From assembly GCA_004556545.1 (NCBI GenBank), contig SFGO01000001.1, positions 112,581 to 176,580 on the forward strand: 64,000 bases of DNA, read 5' to 3'. This document shows, piece by piece, positions 16,927 to 25,611 of this stretch. Under the pieces are notes generated by a model, which saw only the letters and a list, made by a program, of their open reading frames with translations, made no database searches and had not been told where the DNA came from. The position numbers and the translations under genes are program-made. The first letter of the stretch is position 1, and every line of letters begins with the position of its first letter. This DNA comes from Clostridiales bacterium (GTDB lineage: Bacteria; Bacillota; Clostridia; Christensenellales; Aristaeellaceae).

Positions 16927-17846
16927 ACTTCCTGTACCGTAACGCGGGGAACCAGATTTTCAAAATCCTCGCGCTTGAGCAGCTGCGTTCCGTCCGTCAT
17001 GACGCTGGCTGCTCCTGCCGCCACGCCGAATCGAAATGCATCCTCCAAAGGAACCCCTCGATCCAGCCCCATCAATACGCCTCCCAGCATCGCGTCGCCC
17101 GCCCCAACGGTGGAGCTGGCCGTCACGGGAACCGCCGGAGAAAACAGGGTTCGCTGCGGCGTAACCAGCACGGCCCCCATTTTTCCCATGGAAACAATCA
17201 CGTTTTGCGCGCCGTACTCCATGAGGAGCAATGCCGCGTCCCGAATCGCCCGAAGGGTTTTCAGCTCCCGGCTGACGATGCCTTCGATCTCGGGAAGATT
17301 GGGCTTGATCAGATAGGGCTTTTCCTTGATGCCGCGAAGAAGGGATTCCCCTGCCGCGTCCAGAACGCATTTTTGCCCCGGCAGAGAATGAATGCAGCGC
17401 TGATAGGTATCCTCGCCGCAATTTTGCGGCAGGCTTCCGCTGAAGACCACGTAGGAACTGTCCTGCACTTTTTCTTTCAGCAGCGACAAAAACGCGCCGA
17501 GCTCATCCTCGCTGACGCTTGGGCCAGGCTCGTTGATTTCGGTAATGGCCTTCGAAGTTTTTTCACAGAGCTTCAGGTTCGTGCGCACTTCCCCGGCAAC
17601 GGTCATATATTCGAAGGTCAGGCGTTCCCTTTCCACCATTTGTAAAAAAAGCGAGGCGTTTTCGCGGCCCAGACATCCGACGCAGCGAGTCTGTACGCCC
17701 AATCTGGAAAGAACCGTCGCTACATTGAGCCCTTTGCCGCCCAGATCGACGCGCACCTGTTCAAGCCGGTTCAGTTCTCCGGGCTTCAATTCGCTTAAAA
17801 CCGCCGTTTTATCGAAGGAAGGGTTCAGGCAGACGCTCGTAATCAT
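16923..17846 (-). CDS. PfkB-family sugar kinase, 1-phosphofructokinase-like
   Basis: This 307-residue ribokinase-fold enzyme starts MITSVCLNPSFDKTAVL, the usual opening of 1-phosphofructokinase and tagatose-6-phosphate kinase. It has the first PfkB signature DLGGKGLNVATVLSRLG and the second, SSTVGAGDAMLGGVLMGL, with the catalytic Asp. The ATG at 17846 is favoured by AAAGGAAG just upstream. No fructose PTS genes or FruR stand beside it, so the sugar is not known; a 1-phosphofructokinase role is the best guess. It forms a two-gene unit with the acetyltransferase. Confidence 0.85.
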   Translation of the reverse strand: MITSVCLNPSFDKTAVLSELKPGELNRLEQVRVDLGGKGLNVATVLSRLGVQTRCVGCLGRENASLFLQMVERERLTFEYMTVAGEVRTNLKLCEKTSKAITEINEPGPSVSEDELGAFLSLLKEKVQDSSYVVFSGSLPQNCGEDTYQRCIHSLPGQKCVLDAAGESLLRGIKEKPYLIKPNLPEIEGIVSRELKTLRAIRDAALLLMEYGAQNVIVSMGKMGAVLVTPQRTLFSPAVPVTASSTVGAGDAMLGGVLMGLDRGVPLEDAFRFGVAAGAASVMTDGTQLLKREDFENLVPRVTVQEV

Positions 17847-17916
17847 GTTTTTCTTCCTTTCTGTCGTTCCGCTCTGTCTTTCCGCACCAAAGGCATTTTT
17901 CAAGCGATGTGCAAGA

Positions 17917-17949
17917 GCGCGCCGCATAACGCTGGGTTATGCGGCGCGC
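17917..17949 (-). terminator. Strong 14-bp hairpin after the EF-G-like gene
   Basis: The arms GCGCGCCGCATAAC (17917-17930) and GTTATGCGGCGCGC (17936-17949) are perfectly complementary with a 5-base loop. There is no clear T run after it in minus sense (TCTTGCAC). It may terminate imperfectly or stabilise the end of the EF-G-like message before the sugar kinase. Confidence 0.6.
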
Positions 17950-17978
17950 CGGAATCAATCAGCCTGTGAAACAGAGGA

Positions 17979-20063
17979 TCAATCCTCTTCTTCGTCGTCC
18001 TTCTTCGCGTTCTCGATGATTTTCTGAGCCACGTTGGAAGGTACTTCTTCATAGCGCTCAAACTTCATGGTGAAGCTGCCGCGAGACTGGGTCATGGAGC
18101 GCAGGTCGGTAGCGTACTTGAACATTTCGGCCAGAGGCGCTTCCGCTTCCAGCAGCTGTCCTTCTTCCACCTGATTGGTGCCCATAATGCGGCCGCGACG
18201 CTTGCTCATATCGCCCATCACGTCGCCCATGTATTCATCCGGCACGGTCACTTCCACGTGCATGATGGGCTCCAGCAGCACGGGGCTGGCATCCATGCAG
18301 CCCTTCTTATAAGCGATACGGGCAGCGGTCTTGAACGCCATTTCGGAGGAGTCAACGGGATGGTAGCTGCCATCGTACAGCTTGGCATGGAGGCCGACCA
18401 TGGGATAACCGGCCAGAACGCCCTTGACGATGTTTTCACGCAGGCCCTTTTCAACGGAAGGAATGAAGTTGCGGGGCACAGCGCCGCCCACGACGGCATC
18501 TTCAAACTCAAAGTCCACGCTGGGATCAGCGGTGGGAGAGAACTCAATCCACACATCGCCGAACTGGCCGTGACCGCCGGACTGCTTCTTATGACGGCCC
18601 TGGCAGGAAACCTTCTTGCGGATGGTCTCGCGGTAAGGAATGCGGGGATCTTCCAGCGTTGCCTGAGCGCCGAACTTGGTAGCCAGCTTGCTGCGGATGA
18701 CCTCCAGATGCAGCTCGCCCTGACCGGCCAGACAGGTTTCGGTGGTTTCCACGTTCTTTTCCAGCCGGATGGAGGGATCTTCTTCCATCAGACGGGCCAG
18801 ACCGCTGAATACCTTGTCTTCTTCGCCCTGCTTGGCGGCGAAAACAGCCTTGCTGATGCAGGGAGCCGGATACTCGATGGCAGGATACTGAATGGGATTG
18901 GCGGGATCGCACAGGGTATCGCCGGTATTGGTATACTGCAGCTTGTTCAGCGCGCCCAGATCGCCGGCGTTCAGCTGCTGGGTGCTGATCTGCTTCTTGC
19001 CGCGGAGAACAAACAGACCGGTGATCTTTTCGTTCTTGTCAGCGGAGGAATTGTACAGGCTGGAGCTTCCGGCCAGAGAACCGCTCATCACCTTGAACAG
19101 AGACAGCTTGCCGACGAAGGGGTCGGCGATGGTCTTGAAAACAAAGGCGCTGAAGGGTTCGTCGTTGCTGCACTTGCGGCTTACTTCGTCGCCGGTCTTG
19201 GGATTCACGCCGGTATAGACCGCGCGCTTGGGGGAAGGCAGGAAGTCGGCGATCACGTCCAGCATCTTGGCAACGCCCACGCCAGTCAGCGCGGAGCAGG
19301 GGATCACAGGAGAAATGGTGCCGCTGAACATACCGATCTTGAAGCCCTCAAGGATTTCCTCGTGGCTGAGGGTTCCCTCGTCCAGGTACTTCATGGTCAG
19401 CTCGTCATCGGACATAGCGGCGGCTTCCGTGATTTCTTCCAGAGCCACTTCGATGTCGTCAGCCATATCGGCGGGAACGGGAATTTCCTTGGGCTCGCCC
19501 TTGTTGGTGCGCTCATAGGCCTTGTTTTCCAGAACGTTTACAACGCCCTTGAAATCAGCGCCGTTGCCAATGGGCAGCATAATCGGCACGACGGAGCTGC
19601 CGAACTTTTCGCGCAGCGCCTGCTCCACCTTATGGAAGTCCGCATGCTCGCGATCCATCTGGTTGACGATGAACATCTTGGCCACATGATTCTTGGTCGC
19701 CAGTTTCCAGGCTTTTTCAGCGCCGACGGAGATGCCGCCCACAGCGCTGACGACGATACCGGCAGTTTCCACGACGCGCAGGGGACCCATGGCCTCGCCA
19801 ATGAAGTCAAAGTAGCCGGGAACGTCGATGATGTTGATCATCTTCTGCTTCCACTCGATGGGAGCGGTAGCAGCGCTGATGGAAATACCGCGCTTGATTT
19901 CTTCAGGGTCAAAGTCGGTGACGGTATTTCCGTCTTCTACGCGGCCCTGACGGTCGATAGCCTTCGCAGCGAAGAGCAGCGCCTCGGTCAAAGTGGTCTT
20001 GCCCTCGCTGCCATGCCCCATGAGGGCGATGTTCCTGATGTCCTTGGTTTGATAGTTAGCCAT
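17979..20063 (-). CDS. Elongation factor G-like GTPase (type II paralogue)
   Basis: The 694-residue protein has the full EF-G domain plan (G domain, domains II-V). The G motifs differ from the housekeeping factor. G1 is GHGSEGKTTL in place of AHxDAGKTT, and G3 is DVPGYFDF in place of DTPGHVDF, so the catalytic His is Tyr. G4 is NQMD in place of NKxD. These are hallmarks of the second EF-G-like family found in many Firmicutes and in Thermus. GTPase or ribosome roles of that family are poorly defined; it is unlikely to be the main fusA, which normally sits with rpsL-rpsG-tuf. It stands alone behind its own leader of about 150 bases. Confidence 0.9.
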   Translation of the reverse strand: MANYQTKDIRNIALMGHGSEGKTTLTEALLFAAKAIDRQGRVEDGNTVTDFDPEEIKRGISISAATAPIEWKQKMINIIDVPGYFDFIGEAMGPLRVVETAGIVVSAVGGISVGAEKAWKLATKNHVAKMFIVNQMDREHADFHKVEQALREKFGSSVVPIMLPIGNGADFKGVVNVLENKAYERTNKGEPKEIPVPADMADDIEVALEEITEAAAMSDDELTMKYLDEGTLSHEEILEGFKIGMFSGTISPVIPCSALTGVGVAKMLDVIADFLPSPKRAVYTGVNPKTGDEVSRKCSNDEPFSAFVFKTIADPFVGKLSLFKVMSGSLAGSSSLYNSSADKNEKITGLFVLRGKKQISTQQLNAGDLGALNKLQYTNTGDTLCDPANPIQYPAIEYPAPCISKAVFAAKQGEEDKVFSGLARLMEEDPSIRLEKNVETTETCLAGQGELHLEVIRSKLATKFGAQATLEDPRIPYRETIRKKVSCQGRHKKQSGGHGQFGDVWIEFSPTADPSVDFEFEDAVVGGAVPRNFIPSVEKGLRENIVKGVLAGYPMVGLHAKLYDGSYHPVDSSEMAFKTAARIAYKKGCMDASPVLLEPIMHVEVTVPDEYMGDVMGDMSKRRGRIMGTNQVEEGQLLEAEAPLAEMFKYATDLRSMTQSRGSFTMKFERYEEVPSNVAQKIIENAKKDDEEED

Positions 20064-20213
20064 TATGGATCCCCCTTAGTATAAAATAATGTAGCCGCTG
20101 CTTCCTTTCGTTTTTCCTTTGGCCGGAAAAGGGGAAAGCACCGATCGGATTCCAATGCTCCGATTCCGCAGATACGCCTGCGGTTTACTTTAATCGCTAT
20201 ATACTCGGTACTT

Positions 20214-20219
20214 ATTGTA
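20214..20219 (-). promoter_or_regulatory. Likely extended -10 promoter of the EF-G-like gene
   Basis: TACAAT with TGT directly upstream in minus sense forms an extended -10 element. The -35 region is T-rich but not consensus. The predicted leader of about 150 bases contains the small hairpin CCGCAG...CTGCGG and the strong ribosome site AAGGGGG before the start. Confidence 0.5.
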
Positions 20220-20317
20220 ACAGATATAAGTCAAAAAGAAAAGACCTAATTGCAAAAACCTGTAAAAAGCCGTCCAAAAAATGGCAGAAAAGGCAGCTTT
20301 TTCCGATTTTTCGGCAC

Positions 20318-21220
20318 TTAACTCAGATATTTCACCTTGAGGTAGCCCTCCAGATTGCCGTATTCGCTGACCGTAATGGTCTCAAGCGCCAGCTCCTCCA
20401 TACAGGCCAGCAGAATGGCCATCCCGTGGGCGGCAATATCCGCCCGGTTGGGCTGCATGGACGGCAGCAGAAGCCGCTCTTCTACCGGCATGGGAGCCAA
20501 CATCATCAGAATCTCCCGCACCTTTGACCGGGAAAGGACATACTGATGAATCTTTTCTTTTTCATTCCATGGGATCTGCTGCGCCAGCGCCGCCGCCAGC
20601 GTGAAGGTTCCACCCACGCCGACCCATTGCAGGGTTTCCTGCGTCTGAAAGCGCGCTGCCGCAGGCCGGACAAGCTGCCTTGCTGCTTCCAGTGCTTTTT
20701 CCGCTGTCGCAGCATCCACGATGGGATGACTGCGGAATAGCCTCACCGCGCCCAACTGCAGGCTCACAGCCTCCCGAACGTTCATTCCTTTCCCCATGGC
20801 GATTTCCGTGGACCCGCCGCCGATATCGATCAGCCCCGACGGCCCTTTGCCGGTTGCGCCAATGTAGGAAAGCCGCGCTTCCAATTCCCCTGGGCAGACC
20901 TCTACGGGCAGCTGCACCGCTCGTTCCAGCCGCTCGATGAACTCCGTCTGATTCTTTGCGTCCCGAATGGCGCTGGTGGCAAAAATATGCACCGTCTCCG
21001 CCCCCGCCTGCCGGGCCTGTGCAACAAACTCCCCCACTTTTTGGCAGGCCAGAACGATCATTTCGGGAACGATATTCCCGTTCTCGTCCAGCGCGGCAAA
21101 GGTTCTCATCCCTTCCCGGTAACGCTTGAGCCGGTGCAGCTCGCCTCCGCTGATTTCCGCCAGCAGCATCCGAAGAGAATTGGAACCGATTCCAATGGCA
21201 GCTGTTCGCAATGGAAACAC
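20318..21220 (-). CDS. Ppx/GppA-family phosphatase
   Basis: This 300-residue member of the exopolyphosphatase/guanosine pentaphosphatase family (actin-like ATPase fold) has the phosphate-1 motif AAIGIGSNSLRMLLAE and the second motif GLIDIGGGSTEIAMG, both well conserved. It also has the family stretches ATSAIRDAKN and WVGVGGTFTLAAA. It is the short two-domain form without the C-terminal HD-like domain. It may hydrolyse polyphosphate or (p)ppGpp-type nucleotides. It lies downstream of the divIC-like gene, a neighbourhood often seen in Clostridia. Confidence 0.9.
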   Translation of the reverse strand: MFPLRTAAIGIGSNSLRMLLAEISGGELHRLKRYREGMRTFAALDENGNIVPEMIVLACQKVGEFVAQARQAGAETVHIFATSAIRDAKNQTEFIERLERAVQLPVEVCPGELEARLSYIGATGKGPSGLIDIGGGSTEIAMGKGMNVREAVSLQLGAVRLFRSHPIVDAATAEKALEAARQLVRPAAARFQTQETLQWVGVGGTFTLAAALAQQIPWNEKEKIHQYVLSRSKVREILMMLAPMPVEERLLLPSMQPNRADIAAHGMAILLACMEELALETITVSEYGNLEGYLKVKYLS

Positions 21221-21331
21221 CTCATTCGTATATCAAAATTTCAGAAACGCTCTTTCTTCTTTCTCGTTTGTATACACGGCAATGGAGAAAAAGAAAACCC
21301 CGCATGGGGCCGAAGGGGGCTTTTCCGCTTT

Positions 21332-21646
21332 TCAGCGGGAAGGCACCCCTTCTTCCCCATACAGGGTTTCCGGATTGGAAATGACCAGACGGATCTCGTC
21401 GGGCATCATATAGCCATAAACCGTGCGCGCCTGGCTTTCGATGTAAGCGTCGCTGCCAACGCTGGCCAGCGTATCTTTCAGCGCAGCCTGATCGTTTTGC
21501 AGCTCTGCCAGACGCGCCTTGCTCAGGTCGTAGGCATCGTCCAGCTCGCCAATGGCCTGAGACAGAGAAGCGCTCATGCAGAAAAAAGCAACCAGCACGC
21601 AAAAAAGGAGTCCAATCAGAACCCAAATATTAACCGTTTTGCGCAT
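21332..21646 (-). CDS. divIC: FtsB/DivIC-family septum formation initiator
   Basis: This 104-residue bitopic protein has a short basic N-terminus, one membrane helix at about residues 8-28, then a coiled coil (LSQAIGELDDAYDLSKARLAELQND) and the family end motif IESQARTVYGYMMPDEI. DivIC acts with FtsL and DivIB at the division septum. It follows yabP-yabQ as in Bacillus subtilis, but with a 215-base gap after yabQ in which I see no gene. Confidence 0.9.
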   Translation of the reverse strand: MRKTVNIWVLIGLLFCVLVAFFCMSASLSQAIGELDDAYDLSKARLAELQNDQAALKDTLASVGSDAYIESQARTVYGYMMPDEIRLVISNPETLYGEEGVPSR

Positions 21647-21861
21647 GGTGCCATTCCTTCTTTCCCAAAAGAGGGGATATTTCCCTTTATTTCAGTGAAC
21701 TATTCGCGCCGCATCGTTCAAATTCCTTCTTACTGACGGAAAAAATTTCTGGCAATCTTATACCCGTTCTTCGTTAACCCTGAAGAGGCTGTTTCCGTTT
21801 CAAAGCCGCCGTATCCAGTCGGCGTTCGTTCGGCGCAGCGGCTGTGGTTTTGCGCCGCTTC

Positions 21862-22197
21862 CTACTTGCATTTCTGAATTTTCTCCGGCTTTTCCTTCTT
21901 TTCTTTTGAACGCCATACGGCTCCAAATTTTCGGAATACCCGTCCGATGCCGCAGCGGTACAAAAGAAGTCCCACGCCGATGGCAAGCAAATGATACGCT
22001 CTCAGGCTGCTTTCCTTTGTCCAGAACAGGAGCAGGCCGAGTCCGGCGGCGCATAACAGCACCAGCAGCACATCCCACAAGCCTTTTCCGCCCGGCATTC
22101 CCCTTTCCAGCTCCAGAAGCAGGCCCAGCAGAAGGCCCAGCGGAACGGCGGCCAGGAAGGCGCGGGCCTGAACGGTGGTTTCGAAAAACAGCTTCAT
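21862..22197 (-). CDS. yabQ: Spore cortex biosynthesis protein YabQ
   Basis: YabQ is a membrane protein of the outer forespore membrane required for spore cortex formation. This 111-residue form starts MKLFFETTVQARAFLAAVPLG, the conserved YabQ N-terminus. It has about three hydrophobic segments and a basic tail rich in Lys/Glu. The ATG at 22197 is preferred over a longer frame because it is 1 base after the yabP stop and begins the conserved region. It marks the organism as a spore former or a recent descendant of one. Confidence 0.85.
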   Translation of the reverse strand: MKLFFETTVQARAFLAAVPLGLLLGLLLELERGMPGGKGLWDVLLVLLCAAGLGLLLFWTKESSLRAYHLLAIGVGLLLYRCGIGRVFRKFGAVWRSKEKKEKPEKIQKCK

Positions 22198-22198
22198 T

Positions 22199-22510
22199 TT
22201 ATTTTTTCCCGTGCCTCCACCATTGGGAAAAATGGAAGCTCTTTCGCGGCTGCTCATAAACCAGACTGTCTACCCGTCCCTCAATCTGAAGCTTGCCGTC
22301 TTCCAGAAGCAATTTGGCCATATGAAGCCCTTCTCCGGTCAAAACCATCAGACCCGTTTCCACTTTCAGCACCGCCTCGTTTTCCTGAAAGCTGCATACA
22401 TCTGAAACCCCCGTAATAACGGTATGCCTGCGCCGATCCATCTGCACGGAATGATTGCCCTGACGGACGGCGGCAGCGCCTGAATCCTGTCCCGAAACGG
22501 CTGCGGCCAT
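22199..22510 (-). CDS. yabP: Sporulation protein YabP
   Basis: This 103-residue protein of the YabP/YqfC family is needed for spore cortex assembly. The family core is seen in HSVQMDRRRHTVITGVSDV, followed by ENEAVLKVETGLMVLTGEGL and LEDGKLQIEGRVDSLVY. The ATG at 22510 is chosen because AAAAGGAGGGA stands directly upstream; the longer frame has no ribosome site. It is followed after 1 base by yabQ. The first 20 or so residues are low-complexity Ala/Gly/Ser and not conserved in families I know. Confidence 0.88.
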   Translation of the reverse strand: MAAAVSGQDSGAAAVRQGNHSVQMDRRRHTVITGVSDVCSFQENEAVLKVETGLMVLTGEGLHMAKLLLEDGKLQIEGRVDSLVYEQPRKSFHFSQWWRHGKK

Positions 22511-22576
22511 AACGATCCCTCCTTTTGCCCGAGTCGTTGTGTCGTATTTTATGCACTGTGCAACCAGATTAGACCC

Positions 22577-22605
22577 TTGACAGTCGTTCTTTTGGACTGC
22601 AAAAT
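22577..22605 (+). promoter_or_regulatory. Sigma-A promoter of bioY
   Basis: TTGACA (22577-22582) and CAAAAT (22600-22605) are 17 bases apart, with the bioY start 50 bases downstream. No BirA-type dyad was found around it. Confidence 0.6.
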
Positions 22606-22654
22606 GGGAAACGGTTTTCCCTTCAAACTCTCGCAGGAAGGATGATGACCCTCT

Positions 22655-23221
22655 ATGGCAACCCAAACTTCCCGGCAGTCGGCAAAGCTTCTGTGTTATT
22701 CCGCTCTCATGTGCGCCCTGATTGTCGTTTCCACCCTATGGATCCGTTTCCCGATTCCCGGAACGGACGTGCTGTTTACCACGCAGGTCTTCTTTGTCCT
22801 GCTGTGCGGCCAACTGCTTCCGCCCCGCTATTGTCTGTATACGCTCCTTTTGTATGTGGGCATGGGTCTGGCCGGGGTTCCGGTATTTTCCAGCGTCTGC
22901 GGTCCCAGCGTTCTTTCCACGCCTTCCTTTGGCTATCTGCTTGGCTTCATTGTTGCGGCTCCCGCCGAAGCTTTCTTCCGGCAGAAAATGCAAAAAAAGC
23001 AGAGCCGTGATTTTCTGGCGGCTCTGCTGGGTATCGTGGTGATCTATGCGGTGGCGCTTCCGTATGTCGCGCTGCTGAAGGGCGTTTTTCTTTCCGCGCC
23101 GGTTCCTTTCTCCGTGCTGATGGTCAGCTATTTCCTGGTCTTTCTCCCGCTGGATCTGGTCAAAGCGTTCCTGGCCGGTCTGCTGGGCCGACGTCTTCGG
23201 ATCGCCCTTCGGCTGAATTAA
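22655..23221 (+). CDS. bioY: Biotin transporter BioY (ECF S component)
   Basis: BioY binds biotin in the membrane and works with the shared ECF energising module. The 188-residue protein has about six membrane helices and the family motifs VPVFSSVCGPSVLSTPSFGYLLGF and a C-terminal FLPLDLVKAFLAGLLG. It is the only plus-strand gene in this part. Its stop codon is within 2 bases of the convergent proA stop, leaving no space for a terminator between them. The ATG follows AGGAAGG. Confidence 0.93.
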   Translation: MATQTSRQSAKLLCYSALMCALIVVSTLWIRFPIPGTDVLFTTQVFFVLLCGQLLPPRYCLYTLLLYVGMGLAGVPVFSSVCGPSVLSTPSFGYLLGFIVAAPAEAFFRQKMQKKQSRDFLAALLGIVVIYAVALPYVALLKGVFLSAPVPFSVLMVSYFLVFLPLDLVKAFLAGLLGRRLRIALRLN

Positions 23222-23222
23222 A

Positions 23223-24530
23223 TCAGCGCGGGAGCTCTTCGGGAATCGGACGATGGGTCAAGTGAATCTTCCCTTCGTTCAGTTCCCGGAGAATCTGCCC
23301 GTGGCCGTAAAGACGGTACTTGTACGTACACAGTCCCTCCATGCCCATGGGGCCACGGGCGTGAAGCTTGCCGGTGGAAATGCCGACCTCTGCGCCAAGG
23401 CCGAACAGGTAGCCGTCCGCAAAGCGGGTAGAGCAGTTGGCGAAAACATCGGCGCTGTCTACCTCCGTCATGAAACGCTCTACGTGCTCCCTGTCCGTGC
23501 TGACGATGGCGTCCGTATGATGGGAGCCATAATGATTGATGTGCCGGATGGCTTCCTCCAGACTGTCTACCACGCGAATGGACAAAATCGCATCCAGATA
23601 TTCGGTCTCCCAGTCCTTTTGCGCCGCTGCCTTGCAGCCCAGAAGAGACTGGGTTTTTTCGTCCCCCCGAATCTCCACGCCTTTTTCCATCAGGGCACGC
23701 CCAGCCTCGGGAAGAAATTTTTCGGCAATTCCGGCATGCACCAGCATCGTTTCCGCTGCGTTGCAGACGGAAAGATTCTGCGTTTTGCTGTCCACGGTTA
23801 CCCGAACGGCCGTTTTCAAGTCACAGGGATCGTCCACATAGACGTGGCAAAGCCCGTCGGCATGTCCCAGCACCGGAATCTGGCTGTTCTGCATAATATA
23901 GCGGACAAAGGCATTGCTTCCCCGCGGAATGATCAGGTCGATATATTCATGCAATTTCAGCATTTCCTGCACATCCTCCCGGGTGTGCAGAAGACTGCAC
24001 CAGCCGTTCGGCAGGCCGCAGGATTCGGAAGCACGAAGAATCATCGCAGTCAGCAGTTCGTTGGTGCGCAGCGCCTCACGGCCTCCCTTGAGCAGAACGG
24101 CGTTGCCGCTTTTCAGGCAGAGGGCGGAAATCTGAACCAGCGCGTCGGGCCTGCTTTCAAAAATGACGCCGATCACGCCGATGGGACAGCTGACCCGATA
24201 TAGTTCCAGCCCTTCTGACAATTCCAGCGCGCTGGAAACCGTTCCCAGCGGATCGGGAAGCCCGGCCAGCGCCTGCAATTCTTCGATCATCCGTCGGCAT
24301 TTGTCTTCCGTCAGCTGAAGACGGCTCAGCAGCGGCGCAGCCAGATTTTCTTCCCGGGCCTGCGCCACATCTTCCTGATTCATCTTCAGAAGCTGGGGAA
24401 TGTGCGCGGAAATTTCCTCTGCAATGGATAAAAGGGCCTGATTGCGCGCAGAAAGCGGCGCGGCGCTCAAAGGCGCGGCGGCAGCCCGCGCCTTCCGGGC
24501 CAGTTCTCGGATGGAAACGGATTCGTTCAT
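23223..24530 (-). CDS. proA: Gamma-glutamyl phosphate reductase
   Basis: ProA reduces gamma-glutamyl phosphate to glutamate semialdehyde in proline synthesis. The 435-residue protein has the aldehyde dehydrogenase fold with the catalytic Cys in KTQNLSVCNAAETMLVH, plus GVIGVIFESRPDALVQIS and the C-terminal motif FGLGAEVGISTGKLHARGPMG. GAAGGAG precedes the ATG. proB is not adjacent, which is unusual because proB and proA are commonly together; proC is 21 kb away. Confidence 0.97.
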   Translation of the reverse strand: MNESVSIRELARKARAAAAPLSAAPLSARNQALLSIAEEISAHIPQLLKMNQEDVAQAREENLAAPLLSRLQLTEDKCRRMIEELQALAGLPDPLGTVSSALELSEGLELYRVSCPIGVIGVIFESRPDALVQISALCLKSGNAVLLKGGREALRTNELLTAMILRASESCGLPNGWCSLLHTREDVQEMLKLHEYIDLIIPRGSNAFVRYIMQNSQIPVLGHADGLCHVYVDDPCDLKTAVRVTVDSKTQNLSVCNAAETMLVHAGIAEKFLPEAGRALMEKGVEIRGDEKTQSLLGCKAAAQKDWETEYLDAILSIRVVDSLEEAIRHINHYGSHHTDAIVSTDREHVERFMTEVDSADVFANCSTRFADGYLFGLGAEVGISTGKLHARGPMGMEGLCTYKYRLYGHGQILRELNEGKIHLTHRPIPEELPR

Positions 24531-24675
24531 GGCGGTGTGCTCCTTCGGTACTCATAAAATCGGGAAACGGGTTCCATTATAGGCCATTCCGGTAAGGCAT
24601 GCAAGAAAACCGCCTTTCTTCTGTCCGCATTTGTCTGCATTTTTACAGTTTTTTGAAAAAAAGCCGAAAAATAGC

Positions 24676-24705
24676 TTGCTTTTCAGCTCGATATCATGCT
24701 ATAAT
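24676..24705 (+). promoter_or_regulatory. Promoter of rplS
   Basis: TTGCTT (24676-24681) and a perfect TATAAT (24700-24705) are 18 bases apart. The start of transcription would be near 24712. Confidence 0.75.
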
Positions 24706-24711
24706 GCTCTT

Positions 24712-24782
24712 TGTGACATACGGACGTTCCGCTACCCATCCAGAATGAGCACGAACGTCTACGAAGGAAGGAGGCCCATGAA
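24712..24782 (+). promoter_or_regulatory. Possible L19 autoregulatory leader
   Basis: The 70-base 5' leader of rplS can fold into a stem GACGTTC (24723-24729) with GAACGTC (24753-24759), enclosing the stretch CATCCAGAATGAGCAC. Low-GC Gram-positive bacteria carry a known L19 leader family at this place. The position and general shape fit, but I cannot align it to the family model here. The ribosome site GGAAGGAGG follows. Confidence 0.5.
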
Positions 24783-25133
24783 ATGAGTGAAATCATTCGT
24801 TCCATCGAAAAGGCTCAGCTCCGCACCGATCTGCCTGAATTCGGCATCGGTGACACCGTTCGCGTTTTCGTGAAGGTGGTGGAAGGAACCCGCGAGCGTC
24901 TTCAGGCTTTTGAAGGCACTGTGATCGCCCGCCGCAACGGCAGCATCCGTGAAACCTTTACGGTTCGCCGCGTATCCTACGGCATTGGCGTAGAACGCAC
25001 GTTCCCGCTGCATTCTCCCCGTCTGGACCACATTGAAGTGATCCGTCACGGTAAGGTTCGCCGCGCTAAGCTGTACTATCTGCGCAACCTGCAGGGCAAG
25101 GCTGCCAAGATCAAGGAAGTCAAGCGCGTGTGA
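24783..25133 (+). CDS. rplS: Large-subunit ribosomal protein L19
   Basis: L19 sits at the 30S-50S interface of the ribosome. At 116 residues the length is standard. The conserved segments FGIGDTVRVFVKVVEGTRER, FEGTVIARRNGSI, RRVSYGIGVERTFPLHSP and KVRRAKLYYLRNL are all present. It is a single-gene unit here with its own promoter and terminator; in Bacillus it follows trmD. Confidence 0.98.
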   Translation: MSEIIRSIEKAQLRTDLPEFGIGDTVRVFVKVVEGTRERLQAFEGTVIARRNGSIRETFTVRRVSYGIGVERTFPLHSPRLDHIEVIRHGKVRRAKLYYLRNLQGKAAKIKEVKRV

Positions 25134-25147
25134 TGAAAGCGCAAAAG

Positions 25148-25175
25148 AAGCCGCTCGCCTGTCGGGCGGCTTTTT
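25148..25175 (+). terminator. Intrinsic terminator of rplS
   Basis: AAGCCGC (25148-25154) pairs with GCGGCTT (25166-25172), and the hairpin runs into five T residues. It lies 14 bases past the rplS stop. Confidence 0.9.
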
Positions 25176-25237
25176 GGTATATTCGTATACATTTGTAAAA
25201 GAATGGATGGAACCAGCCCCGTCGAAAGGAGAAAAGG

Positions 25238-25573
25238 ATGAACACCTATCAGGCAGACAGCGCCCGGGAGTGGATTTGGAATCACTTGGATCAAAAGGCT
25301 TTTCGTACCCTTTCGGAAGAAAAGCTGAAAGCGATGATTGCGGATTTTGTCCAGTACGATCTGCACTTTATGCGGGTCAGCGGCGTGCTGAACGCTCTTG
25401 ACGCGCCGGGCGAGGCGGATTATGATGAGGATGAAGCGTTTGAGTTTATTTACGACGCTTACCTTTCCGACCACCCGGAGGACGAAGACGACGATATGCT
25501 GGCCGCCACGCTGCTGGATCGTTATATGGAACTGCAGGCAGACTACTGGGAGCAGAGCGGCCTGAGCGACTGA
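25238..25573 (+). CDS. Acidic protein of unknown function
   Basis: I do not recognise this 111-residue protein. It is strongly acidic, with a run of Asp/Glu near residues 60-90 (EADYDEDEAFEFIYDAY and HPEDEDDD), and is predicted mostly helical with many aromatic residues. There is no signal peptide or membrane segment. A good ribosome site GAAAGGAG precedes the ATG, and codon use matches the neighbours, so it looks like a real gene. It is 38 bases upstream of the zinc-ribbon membrane protein and probably co-transcribed with it. Confidence 0.75.
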   Translation: MNTYQADSAREWIWNHLDQKAFRTLSEEKLKAMIADFVQYDLHFMRVSGVLNALDAPGEADYDEDEAFEFIYDAYLSDHPEDEDDDMLAATLLDRYMELQADYWEQSGLSD

Positions 25574-25611
25574 GCTTTCTTGGAACAAACAGATGGAGGA
25601 ACTGTCAAGCG

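Noticed and set aside
18258..20084. A 608-codon plus-strand open frame
   Set aside because: It is antisense to the EF-G-like gene and has no supporting start or domains.
22511..22654. A BirA operator in front of bioY
   Set aside because: I found a promoter but no TTAACC/GGTTAA-type dyad of the right spacing.
23216..23226. A bidirectional terminator between bioY and proA
   Set aside because: The two stop codons are within 2 bases, so no hairpin fits between them; any terminator must lie inside coding sequence.
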